A program made the position numbers and the translations under genes. Under the pieces are notes generated by a model. That model worked only from the letters and a program-made list of their open reading frames with translations. It was not told the origin of the DNA and searched no databases. From Rhodocyclales bacterium (lineage in GTDB: Bacteria > Pseudomonadota > Gammaproteobacteria > Burkholderiales > Rhodocyclaceae), in NCBI GenBank assembly GCA_016177805.1, contig JACOUN010000067.1:33665-97664 (forward strand): 64,000 nt of DNA, given 5' to 3'. Position 1 is the first letter of the stretch. Every line of letters starts with the position of its first letter. Positions 29,301 through 39,167 of the stretch are shown here, one piece after another.

Positions 29301-30569
29301 ATGACGACTAAATCACAGGCTCTGCTCAACTGGGTCGATGCGCGCTTTCCGCTGACATCGAACTGGAAGGCGCATCTGTCCGAGTACTATGCGCCCAAGA
29401 ACTTCAACTTCTGGTACTTCTTCGGCTCGCTGGCACTGATGGTGCTGGTGATCCAGATCGTCACCGGCATCTTCCTGACCATGCACTACAAGCCGGACGG
29501 CACGCTCAACGCTTCCGGCATCCCGATCGCGTTCGCCAGCGTGGAATACATCATGCGCGAAGTGCCGGGCGGCTGGCTGATCCGCTACATGCACTCGACC
29601 GGCGCCTCGGCGTTCTTCATCGTGGTGTATCTGCACATGTTCCGCGGCTTCCTGTACGGCTCGTACCGCAAGCCGCGCGAGCTGATCTGGGTGTTCGGCA
29701 CGCTGATCTTCCTCTGTCTGATGGCCGAGGCCTTCATGGGCTATCTGCTGCCGTGGGGGCAGATGTCGTACTGGGGCGCGCAGGTGATCATCAACCTGTT
29801 CTCTGCGATTCCGGTCATCGGTCCCGACCTGTCGCTGGTGATACGCGGCGATTTCGTGATCTCCGACGCGACGCTCAACCGCTTCTTCGCCCTGCACGTG
29901 ATCGCGGTGCCGCTGGTGCTGATCGGTCTGGTGGCCGCGCACATCATCGCGCTGCATGAAGTCGGCTCGAACAACCCGGACGGGGTCGAGATCAAGAAGA
30001 AGAAGGACGCCAACGGCATTCCGCTGGACGGCATTCCGTTCCACCCGTACTACACGGTCAAGGACATCGTCGGCGTCGTGGTATTCCTGATGTTCTTCAC
30101 CGGGGTCGTGTTCTTCTGGCCCGAAGGCGGTGGTTACTTCCTCGAATACAACAACTTCATTCCGGCCGATCCGCTCAAGACCCCGCCGCACATTGCGCCG
30201 GTGTGGTACTTCACGCCGTATTACTCGGTACTGCGCGCAGTGACCTATCCGCTGTTCGGTCTCGATGCCAAGTTCTGGGGCGTGATCGCGATGGGCGCTT
30301 CGGTGGTCGTGATTGCCTTCCTGCCCTGGCTGGATCGCAGCCCGGCCAAGTCGATCCGCTATCGTGGCCCGATCTTCAAGAGCGCGCTGGCCATCTTCAT
30401 CGTCGCGTTCTTCATCCTCGGCTATCTGGGCGTGCTCGCGCCGACCCCCGGTCGTACGCTGACCGCGCAGATCTGCTCGGTGCTGTATTTCGGCTTCTTC
30501 CTGTTGATGCCGTGGTACAGCAAGATCGACAAGTGCAAACCGGAACCGGAAAGGGTGACTTTCAAATGA
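29301..30569 (+). CDS. petB: Cytochrome b subunit of bc1 complex
   Basis: A 422-residue integral membrane protein with eight to nine helices. The b-haem ligand regions are clear: GGWLIRYMHSTGASAFFIVVYLHMFRG and NRFFALHVIAVPLVLIGLVAAHIIALHEVG. PEGGGYF and DPLKTPPHIAPVWYF line the quinol sites. It starts 3 bases after petA and overlaps petC by 4 bases. Confidence 0.97.
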   Translation: MTTKSQALLNWVDARFPLTSNWKAHLSEYYAPKNFNFWYFFGSLALMVLVIQIVTGIFLTMHYKPDGTLNASGIPIAFASVEYIMREVPGGWLIRYMHSTGASAFFIVVYLHMFRGFLYGSYRKPRELIWVFGTLIFLCLMAEAFMGYLLPWGQMSYWGAQVIINLFSAIPVIGPDLSLVIRGDFVISDATLNRFFALHVIAVPLVLIGLVAAHIIALHEVGSNNPDGVEIKKKKDANGIPLDGIPFHPYYTVKDIVGVVVFLMFFTGVVFFWPEGGGYFLEYNNFIPADPLKTPPHIAPVWYFTPYYSVLRAVTYPLFGLDAKFWGVIAMGASVVVIAFLPWLDRSPAKSIRYRGPIFKSALAIFIVAFFILGYLGVLAPTPGRTLTAQICSVLYFGFFLLMPWYSKIDKCKPEPERVTFK

Positions 30570-31321
30570 CTATCAGCATGATCAAGACCCTCAAGCGGTT
30601 CGTGGCGATCGCTTTGTTCGCCCCGGCGCTGGCGCTGGCGGCCGGAGCGCAACTACATCTGGATCGCGCCACGGTGAGCAGCGATCCCGCCGCGTTGCAG
30701 AATGGCGCCAAGCTGTTCATCAACTACTGTCTGAACTGCCACAGCGCGAGCTTCGTGCGTTACAACACGCTGACCGGCATAGGACTGACCGAAGACCAGA
30801 TCCGCGACAACCTGATGTTCACCGGCGAACGTGTCGGTGACCTGATGAAGATCGCGATGCGTCCGGCCGAATCCAAGGCCTGGTTTGGCGCAACCCCCCC
30901 CGAGCTGGCGCTGATCGCGCGCCAGCGCGCGTCGGAGTTCGGTAGCGGCGCCGACTGGTTGTACACCTATCTGCGCAAGTTCTATCGTGACCCGAACCGG
31001 CCCACCGGCTGGAACAACGCGATCTTCGAGAACGTTGGCATGCCGCACGCGCTGTGGGAGTTGCAGGGCCAGCAGGTGGCCACGGTCACGGAAAACGCGG
31101 ATGGCACCAAGCACGTCGAACTGAAACTCGACAAGCCGGGCAAGCTGTCGGTCGAGGACTACGACAAGGCGGTGAATGATCTGGTCTCGTTCCTGGTATG
31201 GATGGGCGAGCCGGTCGCGGATAAACGTAAATCGATCGGGATCTTCGTCCTGATCTTCCTGGCGGGATTGTTCGTTCTGAGCTATGCATTGAAGAAGAAC
31301 TACTGGAAGGATATCCACTAA
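30566..31321 (+). CDS. petC: Cytochrome c1 subunit of bc1 complex
   Basis: A 251-residue precursor with a signal peptide (to about ALAAGA), the haem c motif CLNCH (NYCLNCHSASFVRYN), the methionine-ligand region, and a C-terminal anchor (SIGIFVLIFLAGLFVLSYALKK). The ATG at 30566 overlaps the petB stop. It delivers electrons to soluble or membrane c-type cytochromes, and so could feed the c-cytochrome-linked modules later in the window. Confidence 0.95.
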   Translation: MTISMIKTLKRFVAIALFAPALALAAGAQLHLDRATVSSDPAALQNGAKLFINYCLNCHSASFVRYNTLTGIGLTEDQIRDNLMFTGERVGDLMKIAMRPAESKAWFGATPPELALIARQRASEFGSGADWLYTYLRKFYRDPNRPTGWNNAIFENVGMPHALWELQGQQVATVTENADGTKHVELKLDKPGKLSVEDYDKAVNDLVSFLVWMGEPVADKRKSIGIFVLIFLAGLFVLSYALKKNYWKDIH

Positions 31322-31370
31322 GCGCGAACAAGGCGTCGCCGGCGCTGCTGCCGGCACCCCTGTATGCGAG

Positions 31371-31410
31371 ACGCACCACGCCGACACCGCGTGGTGCGCT
31401 TTGTTTTTTT
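31371..31410 (+). terminator. Terminator after petABC
   Basis: GCACCACG / CGTGGTGC around ccgacaccg, followed by CGCTTTGTTTTTTT, is a strong intrinsic terminator separating petC from sspA. Confidence 0.85.
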
Positions 31411-31430
31411 GTAATCGGAGTTGCGCAAAC

Positions 31431-32027
31431 ATGATGACTCTTTATTCCGGCACGACTGACCCGTTCAGCCACCGCTGCCGGATCGTTCTGTTCGAGAAGG
31501 GGATGGACTTCGAGGTAATCGATGTCGATCTCTACAACAAGCCCGAAGACGTGGCAGTGATCAACCCGTACAACCGGGTGCCGGTGCTGGTTGACCGCGA
31601 CTTGATCCTGTACGAATCCAACATCATCAACGAATACATTGACGAGCGTTTTCCGCATCCGCAGTTGATGCCGCCCGATCCGATCATGCGCGCGCGCGCG
31701 CGCCAACTGTTGCATACCTTCGAGAGCGAGCTGTTCTCATGCATAGACGCGCTGGAAAAAAACCAGAAGGGCGTCGACAAGGAACGCATCAAGGTAAGAG
31801 ACCAGTTGGTCCAGTTCGCGCCCATCTTCACCAAGCAAAAATTCATGCTGGGTGACGAGTTCTCGATGCTGGATGTGGCGATCGCGCCGTTGTTGTGGCG
31901 TCTGGAGCACTACGGAATCGAACTGCCGAACGCGGCTTCCGGGATCATGAAATACGGTGAGCGCATCTTCAGTCGGCAGGGGTTCATCGATGCCCTGACC
32001 CCGTCGGAAAAGGTCATGCGGCGCTGA
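31431..32027 (+). CDS. sspA: SspA, stringent starvation protein A
   Basis: A 198-residue glutathione-S-transferase-fold protein (MMTLYSGTTDPFSHRCRIVLFEKGMDFEVIDVDL ... NPYNRVPVLVDRDLILYESNIINEYI, each a segment of the GST N-domain). It binds RNA polymerase and affects stationary-phase transcription. A second ATG one codon later is equally possible. petABC-sspAB is the normal betaproteobacterial order. A hairpin (32046-32081) lies between sspA and sspB. Confidence 0.92.
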   Translation: MMTLYSGTTDPFSHRCRIVLFEKGMDFEVIDVDLYNKPEDVAVINPYNRVPVLVDRDLILYESNIINEYIDERFPHPQLMPPDPIMRARARQLLHTFESELFSCIDALEKNQKGVDKERIKVRDQLVQFAPIFTKQKFMLGDEFSMLDVAIAPLLWRLEHYGIELPNAASGIMKYGERIFSRQGFIDALTPSEKVMRR

Positions 32028-32180
32028 TTGCCCGTAGCGCTGGAGCCGCATGATCCGTCGCACCGGCGGCGGGTCATGCGGGCGTTCCCGTCGTGACGAG
32101 TCACGACATCGGCGCACCCGGCGGCTACGATGGCGTGCAACTGCAATGCTGGTCGCCCGTTGCGACCGATCGGAAATCAA

Positions 32181-32615
32181 ATGAATATCGTATCAACCAA
32201 GCCCTATCTCATACGCGCGATCTACGAGTGGTGTGTCGATCAAGGCTATACCCCCCACGTCGCGGTCGTGATCGATGCGGAAGTGAAGGTGCCTCCCGGC
32301 TACGCCCAGGATGGGCAGATCGTGCTCAATCTTGGTCCGGATGCCACCAGCGATCTGCTGATGGGTAACGAGTTCATTACCTTCCAGGCGCGCTTTGGCG
32401 GTGCCGCCCATGCGCTGCGCATTCCGGTGAGCCACGTGCTTGCCGTCTATGCGCGCGAGAACGGACACGGCATGGCGTTCGAGCCGGACGGGCCGCAGGA
32501 TGTGAGCGCCGAAGACGAGGCGGAGGTGCTGCCCGAGACCGACGCCACAGCGCCCCCCGATCAGGGCCCCGAGGCCCCGGCGCCCCGACGCGGGCATCTG
32601 AAAATCATCAAGTAG
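32181..32615 (+). CDS. sspB: SspB, ClpXP specificity adaptor
   Basis: A 144-residue adaptor that hands ssrA-tagged proteins to ClpXP. The N-terminal domain (STKPYLIRAIYEWCVDQGYTP, GNEFITFQARFGG, IPVSHVLAVYARENG) is followed by an acidic Pro-rich linker and the ClpX-binding tail RGHLKIIK. The ATG at 32181 gives the standard N-terminus MNIVSTKPY. Its stop is 4 bases from a mobile repeat. Confidence 0.93.
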   Translation: MNIVSTKPYLIRAIYEWCVDQGYTPHVAVVIDAEVKVPPGYAQDGQIVLNLGPDATSDLLMGNEFITFQARFGGAAHALRIPVSHVLAVYARENGHGMAFEPDGPQDVSAEDEAEVLPETDATAPPDQGPEAPAPRRGHLKIIK

Positions 32616-32619
32616 TTAG

Positions 32620-32778
32620 TGGTCTGCTTCGTAAATGCCAGCACACGAAAACGCGTCTTGCGGCGCAGGGCGGCGTTGCTCATCCTCGCAATAGTTACGA
32701 CTATTGCTGCGGTTCGCGCCTTGCCCTGCACCACAATCCATCGTTTTCGTCATGTCCTTTGAATTACGAAGCAGACCA
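32620..32778. mobile_element. MITE-like palindromic element with TTAG target duplication
   Basis: The 159-bp element has perfect 15-bp terminal inverted repeats, TGGTCTGCTTCGTAA and TTACGAAGCAGACCA. It is flanked by direct repeats TTAG at 32616-32619 and 32779-32782, as left by transposition. Inside is a second imperfect palindrome (cgaaaacg...cgttttcg; GCGGCGTTGC...GCCTTGCCCTGCACCAC). It encodes no protein. It sits exactly between the sspB and dadA stop codons. Its core is shared with the element at 41108-41341. Confidence 0.75.
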
Positions 32779-34041
32779 TTAGCCGCGGCGGAACGGAAAG
32801 CCATCCACCGCCGGGTGCGCGCCAGTGATCAAGTCGGTGAGCACCTGGGCCGATCCGCACGCCAGCGTCCACCCCAGTGATCCGTGGCCGGTGTTGTACC
32901 AGAGGTTGGTGTAGCCACCGCGCCCGATGATGGGGACGTTGGATGGGGTGCAGGGCCGCAGTCCGGCCCACGGGCGGGCGCGGTCGAGATCGGCGGCGCC
33001 GGGAAACACCGCATCGAGCCACTTCAGCAACGGCGCGCAGCGCGCGGCGCTCGCGCCGACGTCGTAACCACGGATCTCCGCCGTGCCGGCGATTCGCAGT
33101 TCGTTGCCCAGCCGCGAGCATACGATGCGGCGTGACTCGTCGGTCAGGCTCACGCTCGGGGCGAGGGCCGGGTCGTGCAACGGCACCGTGACCGAATAGC
33201 CCTTGACCGGGTAGATCGGCAGCCGCTCGCCCAGCGGCGCCAGCAGCGTCGGGCCGTGACTGCCGAGACAGACCACGTAGGCGTCGGCGCGCAGGGTCTC
33301 GGTCGTTTCGTCTGCGTACGTGACGTCGACCCCGCTGATCCGGGCGTCGCCATGGCGTATTGCGCTGATACGGGTGTCGTAGTGAAACTTGACCCCCGCC
33401 GCGCGGGCTTGCTCGGCAAGCGCCCCGGTGAAACGGTTGGCGTTGCCCGATTCGTCATCCGGCGCATACAGCGCGCCGGCCAGGGTGGACGCGAAGCCGC
33501 GCAACGCCGGTTCTAGCGCCACGCACTGGTCGACGTCGCACAGTTGGGCGCGGATGCCGTGGCGGCTCAGCAGCCCCAGCTTGTGCCGTGCTTGCTGCAT
33601 TTCCGCCGCCGCGCGGAACAGGTGCAGGATGCCGCGTTGCTGCTGATCGTACTCCAGCCCCAACTGTGCCCGCAGCGCGCGCAGGCAATTGCCGCTGTGC
33701 ACCGCCAGAGCGGCAATGGCGTCGGCGTTGCGGCGGTGGCGATGCGGCAGACATTCGCGCAGGAAACCCAGTATCCAGCGCCAGCGCGCCGGGTCGGTGC
33801 CCAGATGCAGGCGTAGCGGGGCGTCTTCACGTCCCAGCCAGCGCAACGCGATGAGCGGAGCAGATGGGCTGGACCAGGGTTCGGGGTGGCTGATCGAAAT
33901 CTGTCCGCCGTTGGCGAAGCTGGTTTCGAGGGCCGGGCCCGGCTGGCGCTCGATGACGCTGACGGCGTAGCCCGCGCTGCGCAAGTACCAGGCGGCGGTG
34001 ACGCCGGTCACCCCGGCGCCGAGAACCATGACGTGCATCAT
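32779..34041 (-). CDS. dadA: DadA-type D-amino acid dehydrogenase small subunit
   Basis: A 420-residue FAD enzyme of the DAO family with the dinucleotide motif VLGAGVTGVTAAWYL at the N-terminus and the family stretch ETSFANGGQISISHPEPW. It oxidises D-amino acids, chiefly D-alanine, passing electrons to the respiratory chain. Late motifs GLRPCTPSNVPIIG and NLWYNTGHGSLGWT are typical. The stop TAA overlaps the TTAG duplication of the adjacent MITE. Two adjacent ATGs are possible starts. No alanine racemase gene is nearby. Confidence 0.92.
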   Translation of the reverse strand: MMHVMVLGAGVTGVTAAWYLRSAGYAVSVIERQPGPALETSFANGGQISISHPEPWSSPSAPLIALRWLGREDAPLRLHLGTDPARWRWILGFLRECLPHRHRRNADAIAALAVHSGNCLRALRAQLGLEYDQQQRGILHLFRAAAEMQQARHKLGLLSRHGIRAQLCDVDQCVALEPALRGFASTLAGALYAPDDESGNANRFTGALAEQARAAGVKFHYDTRISAIRHGDARISGVDVTYADETTETLRADAYVVCLGSHGPTLLAPLGERLPIYPVKGYSVTVPLHDPALAPSVSLTDESRRIVCSRLGNELRIAGTAEIRGYDVGASAARCAPLLKWLDAVFPGAADLDRARPWAGLRPCTPSNVPIIGRGGYTNLWYNTGHGSLGWTLACGSAQVLTDLITGAHPAVDGFPFRRG

Positions 34042-34216
34042 TGCAATAGGACGGATGTCGGAAGGTGGGTGCGTGTCGCGTCGCGGTCAGGCCCGCGACG
34101 CGACATCATACCTGCTTCGTCGGTGACGGTCGGGGATGCGCGCAACCCCAACAAGCGGGATAATCGCGGTTGTTCAACCATCACGTCCGGTCCGTCCGGC
34201 GCACAGGAGCAGTTTC

Positions 34217-35218
34217 ATGGCACGGGTTACCCTGACGCAGTATCTGATCGAACAGCAGCGCGCCGGACGCGTGACAGCGGATTTGCGTTTGCTCATCGAA
34301 GTCGTGGCGCGCGCGGTCAAGGCGATCAGCGTCAATGTGTCCAAGGGCGCGCTCGCCGGCGTGCTGGGCGAAGCGGGCACCGACAACGTCCAGGGCGAAG
34401 CGCAGAAGAAGCTCGACGTGATCGCCAACGAAATCCTGCTGCAAGCCAACGAGTGGGGTGGGCACCTTGCGGCGATGGCCTCCGAAGAGGTCGAGGAGGT
34501 GCATCAGATACCGTTCGACTATCCCAAGGGCGGCTACCTGCTGCTGTTCGACCCGCTCGACGGCTCGTCCAACATCGACGTCAACATCTCGGTCGGCACC
34601 ATCTTTTCGGTGCTGCGCAACACGGCGGCGCAGGGCGATCCGACCGAGGCCTCGTTCATGCAGCCGGGGCGCGAGCAGGTGGCGGCCGGGTACGCGGTGT
34701 ATGGTCCGTCCACGCTGTTCGTGCTCACGGTCGGCACGGGCGTGCACGGCTTCACGCTGGACCGGGAGATGGGCAGTTTCGTCTACACCCACCCGTTCAT
34801 GACGATTCCCGGCGCAACCCAGGAGTACGCCATCAACAGTTCCAACGCGCGCTACTGGGAGCCGCCGGTGCAGCGCTACATCGCCGAGTTGCAGCAGGGC
34901 GTGGACGGTCCGCGCGGCAAGAACTTCAACATGCGCTGGGTGGCCTCGATGGTCGCGGATGTGCACCGCGTGCTGACCCGTGGCGGCATCTTCATGTATC
35001 CGCTCGACGAGAAGTGCCGTGCCAGCGGCGGCAAGCTGCGCCTGATGTACGAGGCCAACCCGATGGCGATGATCGTCGAGCAGGCGGGGGGCGCGGCGAG
35101 TACCGGGCGCGAGCGCATCCTCGACCTGCAGCCGCACAAGCTGCATCAACGCGTGCCGGTGATACTGGGATCGAAGGAAGAGGTCGAGCGCGTGGTGCGC
35201 TATCACGCTGAAAGCTAG
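34217..35218 (+). CDS. fbp: Class I fructose-1,6-bisphosphatase
   Basis: A 333-residue gluconeogenic and Calvin-cycle enzyme that hydrolyses fructose 1,6-bisphosphate. Metal-site motifs [20 protein letters not shown] and the late motif [19 protein letters not shown] are intact, as is KLDVIANE near residue 65. The ATG at 34217 follows AGGAGC. It is a lone gene between dadA (divergent) and putA. Confidence 0.96.
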   Translation: MARVTLTQYLIEQQRAGRVTADLRLLIEVVARAVKAISVNVSKGALAGVLGEAGTDNVQGEAQKKLDVIANEILLQANEWGGHLAAMASEEVEEVHQIPFDYPKGGYLLLFDPLDGSSNIDVNISVGTIFSVLRNTAAQGDPTEASFMQPGREQVAAGYAVYGPSTLFVLTVGTGVHGFTLDREMGSFVYTHPFMTIPGATQEYAINSSNARYWEPPVQRYIAELQQGVDGPRGKNFNMRWVASMVADVHRVLTRGGIFMYPLDEKCRASGGKLRLMYEANPMAMIVEQAGGAASTGRERILDLQPHKLHQRVPVILGSKEEVERVVRYHAES

Positions 35219-35283
35219 GCCGCGCCTGATGGCGGCGGAAGGGTGCGCGACTATGGTCTGCGCTCCGCCGCGATAAAAGGAAG

Positions 35284-35435
35284 TATGGCTGTCTCGGGCG
35301 CAAATACAGCGCCATAAACTCCTGAATCTGGCTAAAAATCCAGTCGTTCCGTGCGATGCCAAGCGCGCCACGGGAAGTCGGGGTCCAAGCCCCGTGTGAA
35401 CAGGATTACGAACCTGCGGCCGACCCGGCCGCAGG
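35284..35435 (+). promoter_or_regulatory. Structured 5' leader of putA, candidate cis-regulatory RNA
   Basis: Consecutive hairpins can be drawn in the 244-base gap before putA. They are TATGGCTGT/ACAGCGCCATA (35284-35316), CTGG/CCAG (35328-35343), CCGTG/CACGG (35349-35373), CGGGG/CCCCG (35379-35394), CAGG/CCTG (35401-35416) and CCTGCGGCCG/CGGCCGCAGG (35413-35435). The last two use the same CCTG strand and exclude each other, as in a switch. The final stem has no T run, and AGGAGG follows at about 35447. No known riboswitch class was recognised. Confidence 0.45.
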
Positions 35436-35462
35436 CCGTCACGATCAGGAGGTTGCCCCGCC

Positions 35463-38400
35463 ATGACCATCAACGCTACCGCGGCTCACGAGGCCGCACT
35501 GCCCGCATCGCCCCGTTCCGGACTACGCCAGCAGATCGCGCGGGCCTGCCGCACCCCCGAACCCGAGTGCGTGCCGCCGCTGATCGCGGCGGCGCGGCTG
35601 GATGCCGCGCTGCAGGAGCGCTGTCAGGCGCTGGCGCGCAAGCTGGTGACCGGGCTGCGCGCCGGGCGGGTGCGTTCCAGCGGCGTCGATGCGTTGATGA
35701 AGGAGTTTTCCCTTTCCAGCCAGGAAGGGGTGGCGCTGATGTGTCTGGCCGAGGCCCTGCTGCGGGTGCCGGACAAGGCCACCGCCGACCGCTTGATACG
35801 CGACAAGCTTGCCCACGGCGACTGGCGTTCGCACTTGGGCAACAGTCCGTCGCTGTTCGTCAATGCCGCCACCTGGGGGCTGCTGGTGACCGGGCGCCTG
35901 GTCGCGACGCGCAGCGCCGAGGGGCTGGCGACGGCGTTGACCAAGCTGCTTACGCGCGGCGGCGAGCCGCTGATCCGCAAGGGCATGGATCTGGCGATGC
36001 GCATGCTGGGCGAGCAGTTCGTCACCGGGCGCACCATAGAAGAGGCGCTGGCGCGCGGCAAGAGCGTCGAGAAGCGCGGCTACCGCTATTCCTTCGACAT
36101 GCTCGGGGAGGCCGCCATGACCGCTGCCGACGCACAGCGCTACTTCGACGCCTATGAGCATGCCATCGCCGCGATCGGCAAGGGCTCGGCGCGGCGCGGG
36201 GTGGTCGACGGCAACGGCATCTCGGTCAAGCTGTCGGCGCTGCATCCGCGCTACGTATGGTCGCAGCGTGAGCGGGTCATGGGCGAGTTGTTGCCGCGCC
36301 TGAAAGCCCTGTGCCTGCAGGCCAAGCGCTACGACATCGGCCTCAACATCGATGCCGAAGAGGCGGATCGCCTCGATCTGTCGCTGGACGTGCTCGAAGC
36401 GCTCGCGTTCGACGAAGAACTGGCCGGCTGGAGCGGGCTGGGCTTTGTCGTACAGGCCTACCAGAAGCGCGCCACCCAGGTGCTGGACTGGATCATCGAT
36501 CTGGCCCACCGCAGCGGCCAGCGCATGATGGTGCGCCTGGTCAAGGGCGCCTACTGGGATGCCGAGATCAAGCGCGCCCAGATCGACGGGCTGGAAGGCT
36601 ACCCGGTGTTCACGCGCAAGGTGTACACCGACGTGTCGTATCTGGCCTGCGCGAAGAAGCTGCTTGGCGCGCGCGACGTGATCTACCCGCAGTTCGCTAC
36701 CCACAACGCTCATTCGCTGGCCGCGATCATGCACATGGCGGGGCCGGACTACCGCGCCGGCGACTATGAATTCCAATGCCTGCATGGCATGGGTGAGCCG
36801 CTCTATGACCAGGTCGTGTCGGACCCCGAGCTGCGCCGGCTGGTGCGGATCTACGCCCCGGTGGGCAGCCACGAGACGCTGCTCGCCTACCTGGTGCGGC
36901 GGCTACTGGAAAACGGCGCGAACACCAGCTTCGTCAATCGCATCGTCGATGAGAACGTGCCGGTGGACGAGCTGATCGCCGATCCGGTGGCGCAGGCCGA
37001 ACCGCTGGGCGGCGCGCCGCATCCGCGTATTCCCCTGCCGGCCGACATCTATGGCCCGGCGCGGCGCAATTCGGCCGGCTACGATCTGGCCAGCGAAGCC
37101 GTCCGGGAGCGCATCGCCGCCGGGCTGGAAGCCAGTCGCGCGCGGCACTTTCATGCCGCACCCCCGTCCCGCCCGGCGCAGGCAGACGCACCCGCGCAGG
37201 CGGTGCTGAATCCGGCCGACACCACCGACCGGGTCGGCAGCGTGATCGAGGCGCAAACGGCCGACGTCCATGCCGCGCTCGATGGCGCGGCGCTGGCGGC
37301 CCCGGACTGGGCGCAGCTCGCACCGGCCCGGCGCGCAGAGTGTCTGCTGCGGGTGGCGGATCTGATGGAACGCGATGCGCCGCAACTGCTGGCGCTGGCG
37401 ATACGCGAGGCGGGCAAGTCGTGGTCCAACGCGGTGGCGGAGCTGCGCGAGGCGGTGGATTTCTGCCGCTACTACGCGGGCGAGGCGGAGGGCTTCGACA
37501 ACGCCACGCATCCGCCGTTGGGGCTGGTGGTATGCATCAGTCCGTGGAACTTCCCGCTCGCGATCTTCACCGGCCAGGTGGCCGCCGCGCTGGTGTGCGG
37601 CAACGTGGTGCTGGCCAAGCCCGCCGAGCAGACCCCGCTGATCGCGGCGGCGGCGGTGCGCCTGTTCCACGAGGCTGGGGTGCCGGAGGCGGCGCTGCAG
37701 TTGTTGCCGGGGCGGGGCGAGAGTGTCGGCGCGGCGCTGGTGGCCGATGCACGCGTGGGCGGGGTGATGTTTACCGGCTCCACTGAAGTCGCGGCCATCA
37801 TCAACCGCAGCCTGGCCCAACGTGGCGGAGACGTGCGGCTGGTGGCCGAGACCGGCGGGCAGAACGTCATGATCGTCGATTCGACCGCACTGGCCGAGCA
37901 GGTGGTGGCGGACGTGCTGGCGTCCAGCTTCGATTCCGCCGGGCAGCGTTGTTCGGCGCTACGCGTGCTGTGCCTGCAGGAAGAAATCGCCGATCACGTG
38001 CTGACGATGTTGCACGGTGCGACGCGCGAGCTGACCCTGGGCAATCCGGGCGATGTGCGCACCGACGTGGGGCCGGTGATCGACGCCGAAGCCCGGAGCG
38101 GACTGGAGCGCCATGTGGCGCGATGGACCTCGGCCGGAGCGCGGGTCGAGCGTCTCGCGCTGCCGCAGGCGTGCGCGCGCGGCACTTACGTTGCACCGAG
38201 CGTGATCGAGATCGCCAGCCTCAAGGAACTGGAGCGCGAGCAGTTCGGCCCGGTGTTGCACGTGCTGCGCTACCGCGCGCGCGATCTGCCCAAGGTGGTG
38301 GCCGCGATCAATGCGAGCGGCTACGGGCTGACCCTGGGCGTGCACACCCGCATCGACGAGACGATCAACGAAGTGGTCCAAGCCGCGCACGTGGGCAACA

Positions 38401-39128
38401 TCTACGTCAATCGCAACATGATAGGGGCGGTCGTCGGAGTCCAGCCTTTTGGCGGCGAAGGGCGTTCCGGGACAGGGCCGAAAGCCGGCGGGCCGTTGTA
38501 TCTGCATCGGTTGCTGCGGCGCACCCCTGGCCCGCGACTGGGCGAAGTCGGCGCGCCCCAGAGCGGATCGCCCTATGCGGCGTTCGCGCAGTGGCTGGAC
38601 GCCTCGGCGCGCGCCCTGGTCGACGGCGATGATCTGGCCAGCTTGCGCGACCGCATGGACGCCTACGATGCGCGCCGTATATCGGGGCTGCAGCTTGCCC
38701 TGAGCGGCCCGACCGGAGAGGACAACAGCCTGCGCTTTGTCGCGCGCGGCAGCGTGGCGGGCGTGGCTAGCTCGCTGGCCGGGCAGTTGCACCAGTTGCT
38801 CGCCGCGCTGGCGACCGGCAACCGCCTGGTGTGCGACGACGTTGATGTGGCACGCCGCCTGCGCGACGCACTGCCGCCACAGGTGGCGGCGCAGATGCGG
38901 CTCGATGGCGCATGGTTCGACAGCGACTTCGGCGCGCTGCTGTTCGACGGCACCGATGCGCAGGCAGATATGTGGCGCGTGCGTCTGGCCGGACGCGAAG
39001 GCCCCATCGTCGCGCTGCTCAGACCCGAGCCCGAATACGACCCAACCCGCTTGGTGCATGAGCGCACCGTCAGCGTCAATACTGCCGCAGCCGGCGGGAA
39101 CGCGAGCCTGATGGCGATGGGGGTGTAA
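35463..39128 (+). CDS. putA: PutA, bifunctional proline dehydrogenase / P5C dehydrogenase
   Basis: A 1221-residue enzyme that oxidises proline to glutamate in two steps. The FAD PRODH domain covers about residues 95-520 (GNGISVKLSALHPRY; GYPVFTRKVYTDVSYLACAK; FATHNAHS). The NAD aldehyde dehydrogenase domain covers about 560-1045 with catalytic Cys830 in SAGQRCSAL and the glutamate motif VAETGGQN. A C-terminal domain of about 170 residues follows. There is no ribbon-helix-helix DNA-binding domain at the N-terminus, so it is the non-autoregulatory form; control may lie in the structured leader. Confidence 0.95.
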   Translation: MTINATAAHEAALPASPRSGLRQQIARACRTPEPECVPPLIAAARLDAALQERCQALARKLVTGLRAGRVRSSGVDALMKEFSLSSQEGVALMCLAEALLRVPDKATADRLIRDKLAHGDWRSHLGNSPSLFVNAATWGLLVTGRLVATRSAEGLATALTKLLTRGGEPLIRKGMDLAMRMLGEQFVTGRTIEEALARGKSVEKRGYRYSFDMLGEAAMTAADAQRYFDAYEHAIAAIGKGSARRGVVDGNGISVKLSALHPRYVWSQRERVMGELLPRLKALCLQAKRYDIGLNIDAEEADRLDLSLDVLEALAFDEELAGWSGLGFVVQAYQKRATQVLDWIIDLAHRSGQRMMVRLVKGAYWDAEIKRAQIDGLEGYPVFTRKVYTDVSYLACAKKLLGARDVIYPQFATHNAHSLAAIMHMAGPDYRAGDYEFQCLHGMGEPLYDQVVSDPELRRLVRIYAPVGSHETLLAYLVRRLLENGANTSFVNRIVDENVPVDELIADPVAQAEPLGGAPHPRIPLPADIYGPARRNSAGYDLASEAVRERIAAGLEASRARHFHAAPPSRPAQADAPAQAVLNPADTTDRVGSVIEAQTADVHAALDGAALAAPDWAQLAPARRAECLLRVADLMERDAPQLLALAIREAGKSWSNAVAELREAVDFCRYYAGEAEGFDNATHPPLGLVVCISPWNFPLAIFTGQVAAALVCGNVVLAKPAEQTPLIAAAAVRLFHEAGVPEAALQLLPGRGESVGAALVADARVGGVMFTGSTEVAAIINRSLAQRGGDVRLVAETGGQNVMIVDSTALAEQVVADVLASSFDSAGQRCSALRVLCLQEEIADHVLTMLHGATRELTLGNPGDVRTDVGPVIDAEARSGLERHVARWTSAGARVERLALPQACARGTYVAPSVIEIASLKELEREQFGPVLHVLRYRARDLPKVVAAINASGYGLTLGVHTRIDETINEVVQAAHVGNIYVNRNMIGAVVGVQPFGGEGRSGTGPKAGGPLYLHRLLRRTPGPRLGEVGAPQSGSPYAAFAQWLDASARALVDGDDLASLRDRMDAYDARRISGLQLALSGPTGEDNSLRFVARGSVAGVASSLAGQLHQLLAALATGNRLVCDDVDVARRLRDALPPQVAAQMRLDGAWFDSDFGALLFDGTDAQADMWRVRLAGREGPIVALLRPEPEYDPTRLVHERTVSVNTAAAGGNASLMAMGV

Positions 39129-39167
39129 CCGGACGGGACTGGAAAGCGGTTGTAGGGTGGCGTACTC

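Noticed and set aside
35284..35460. Cobalamin riboswitch upstream of putA
   Set aside because: Short stretches (GCCACGGGAAG, CAGGATTACGAACCTGC) look faintly similar, but the conserved core and B12 box order are not present and B12 control of putA makes little sense.
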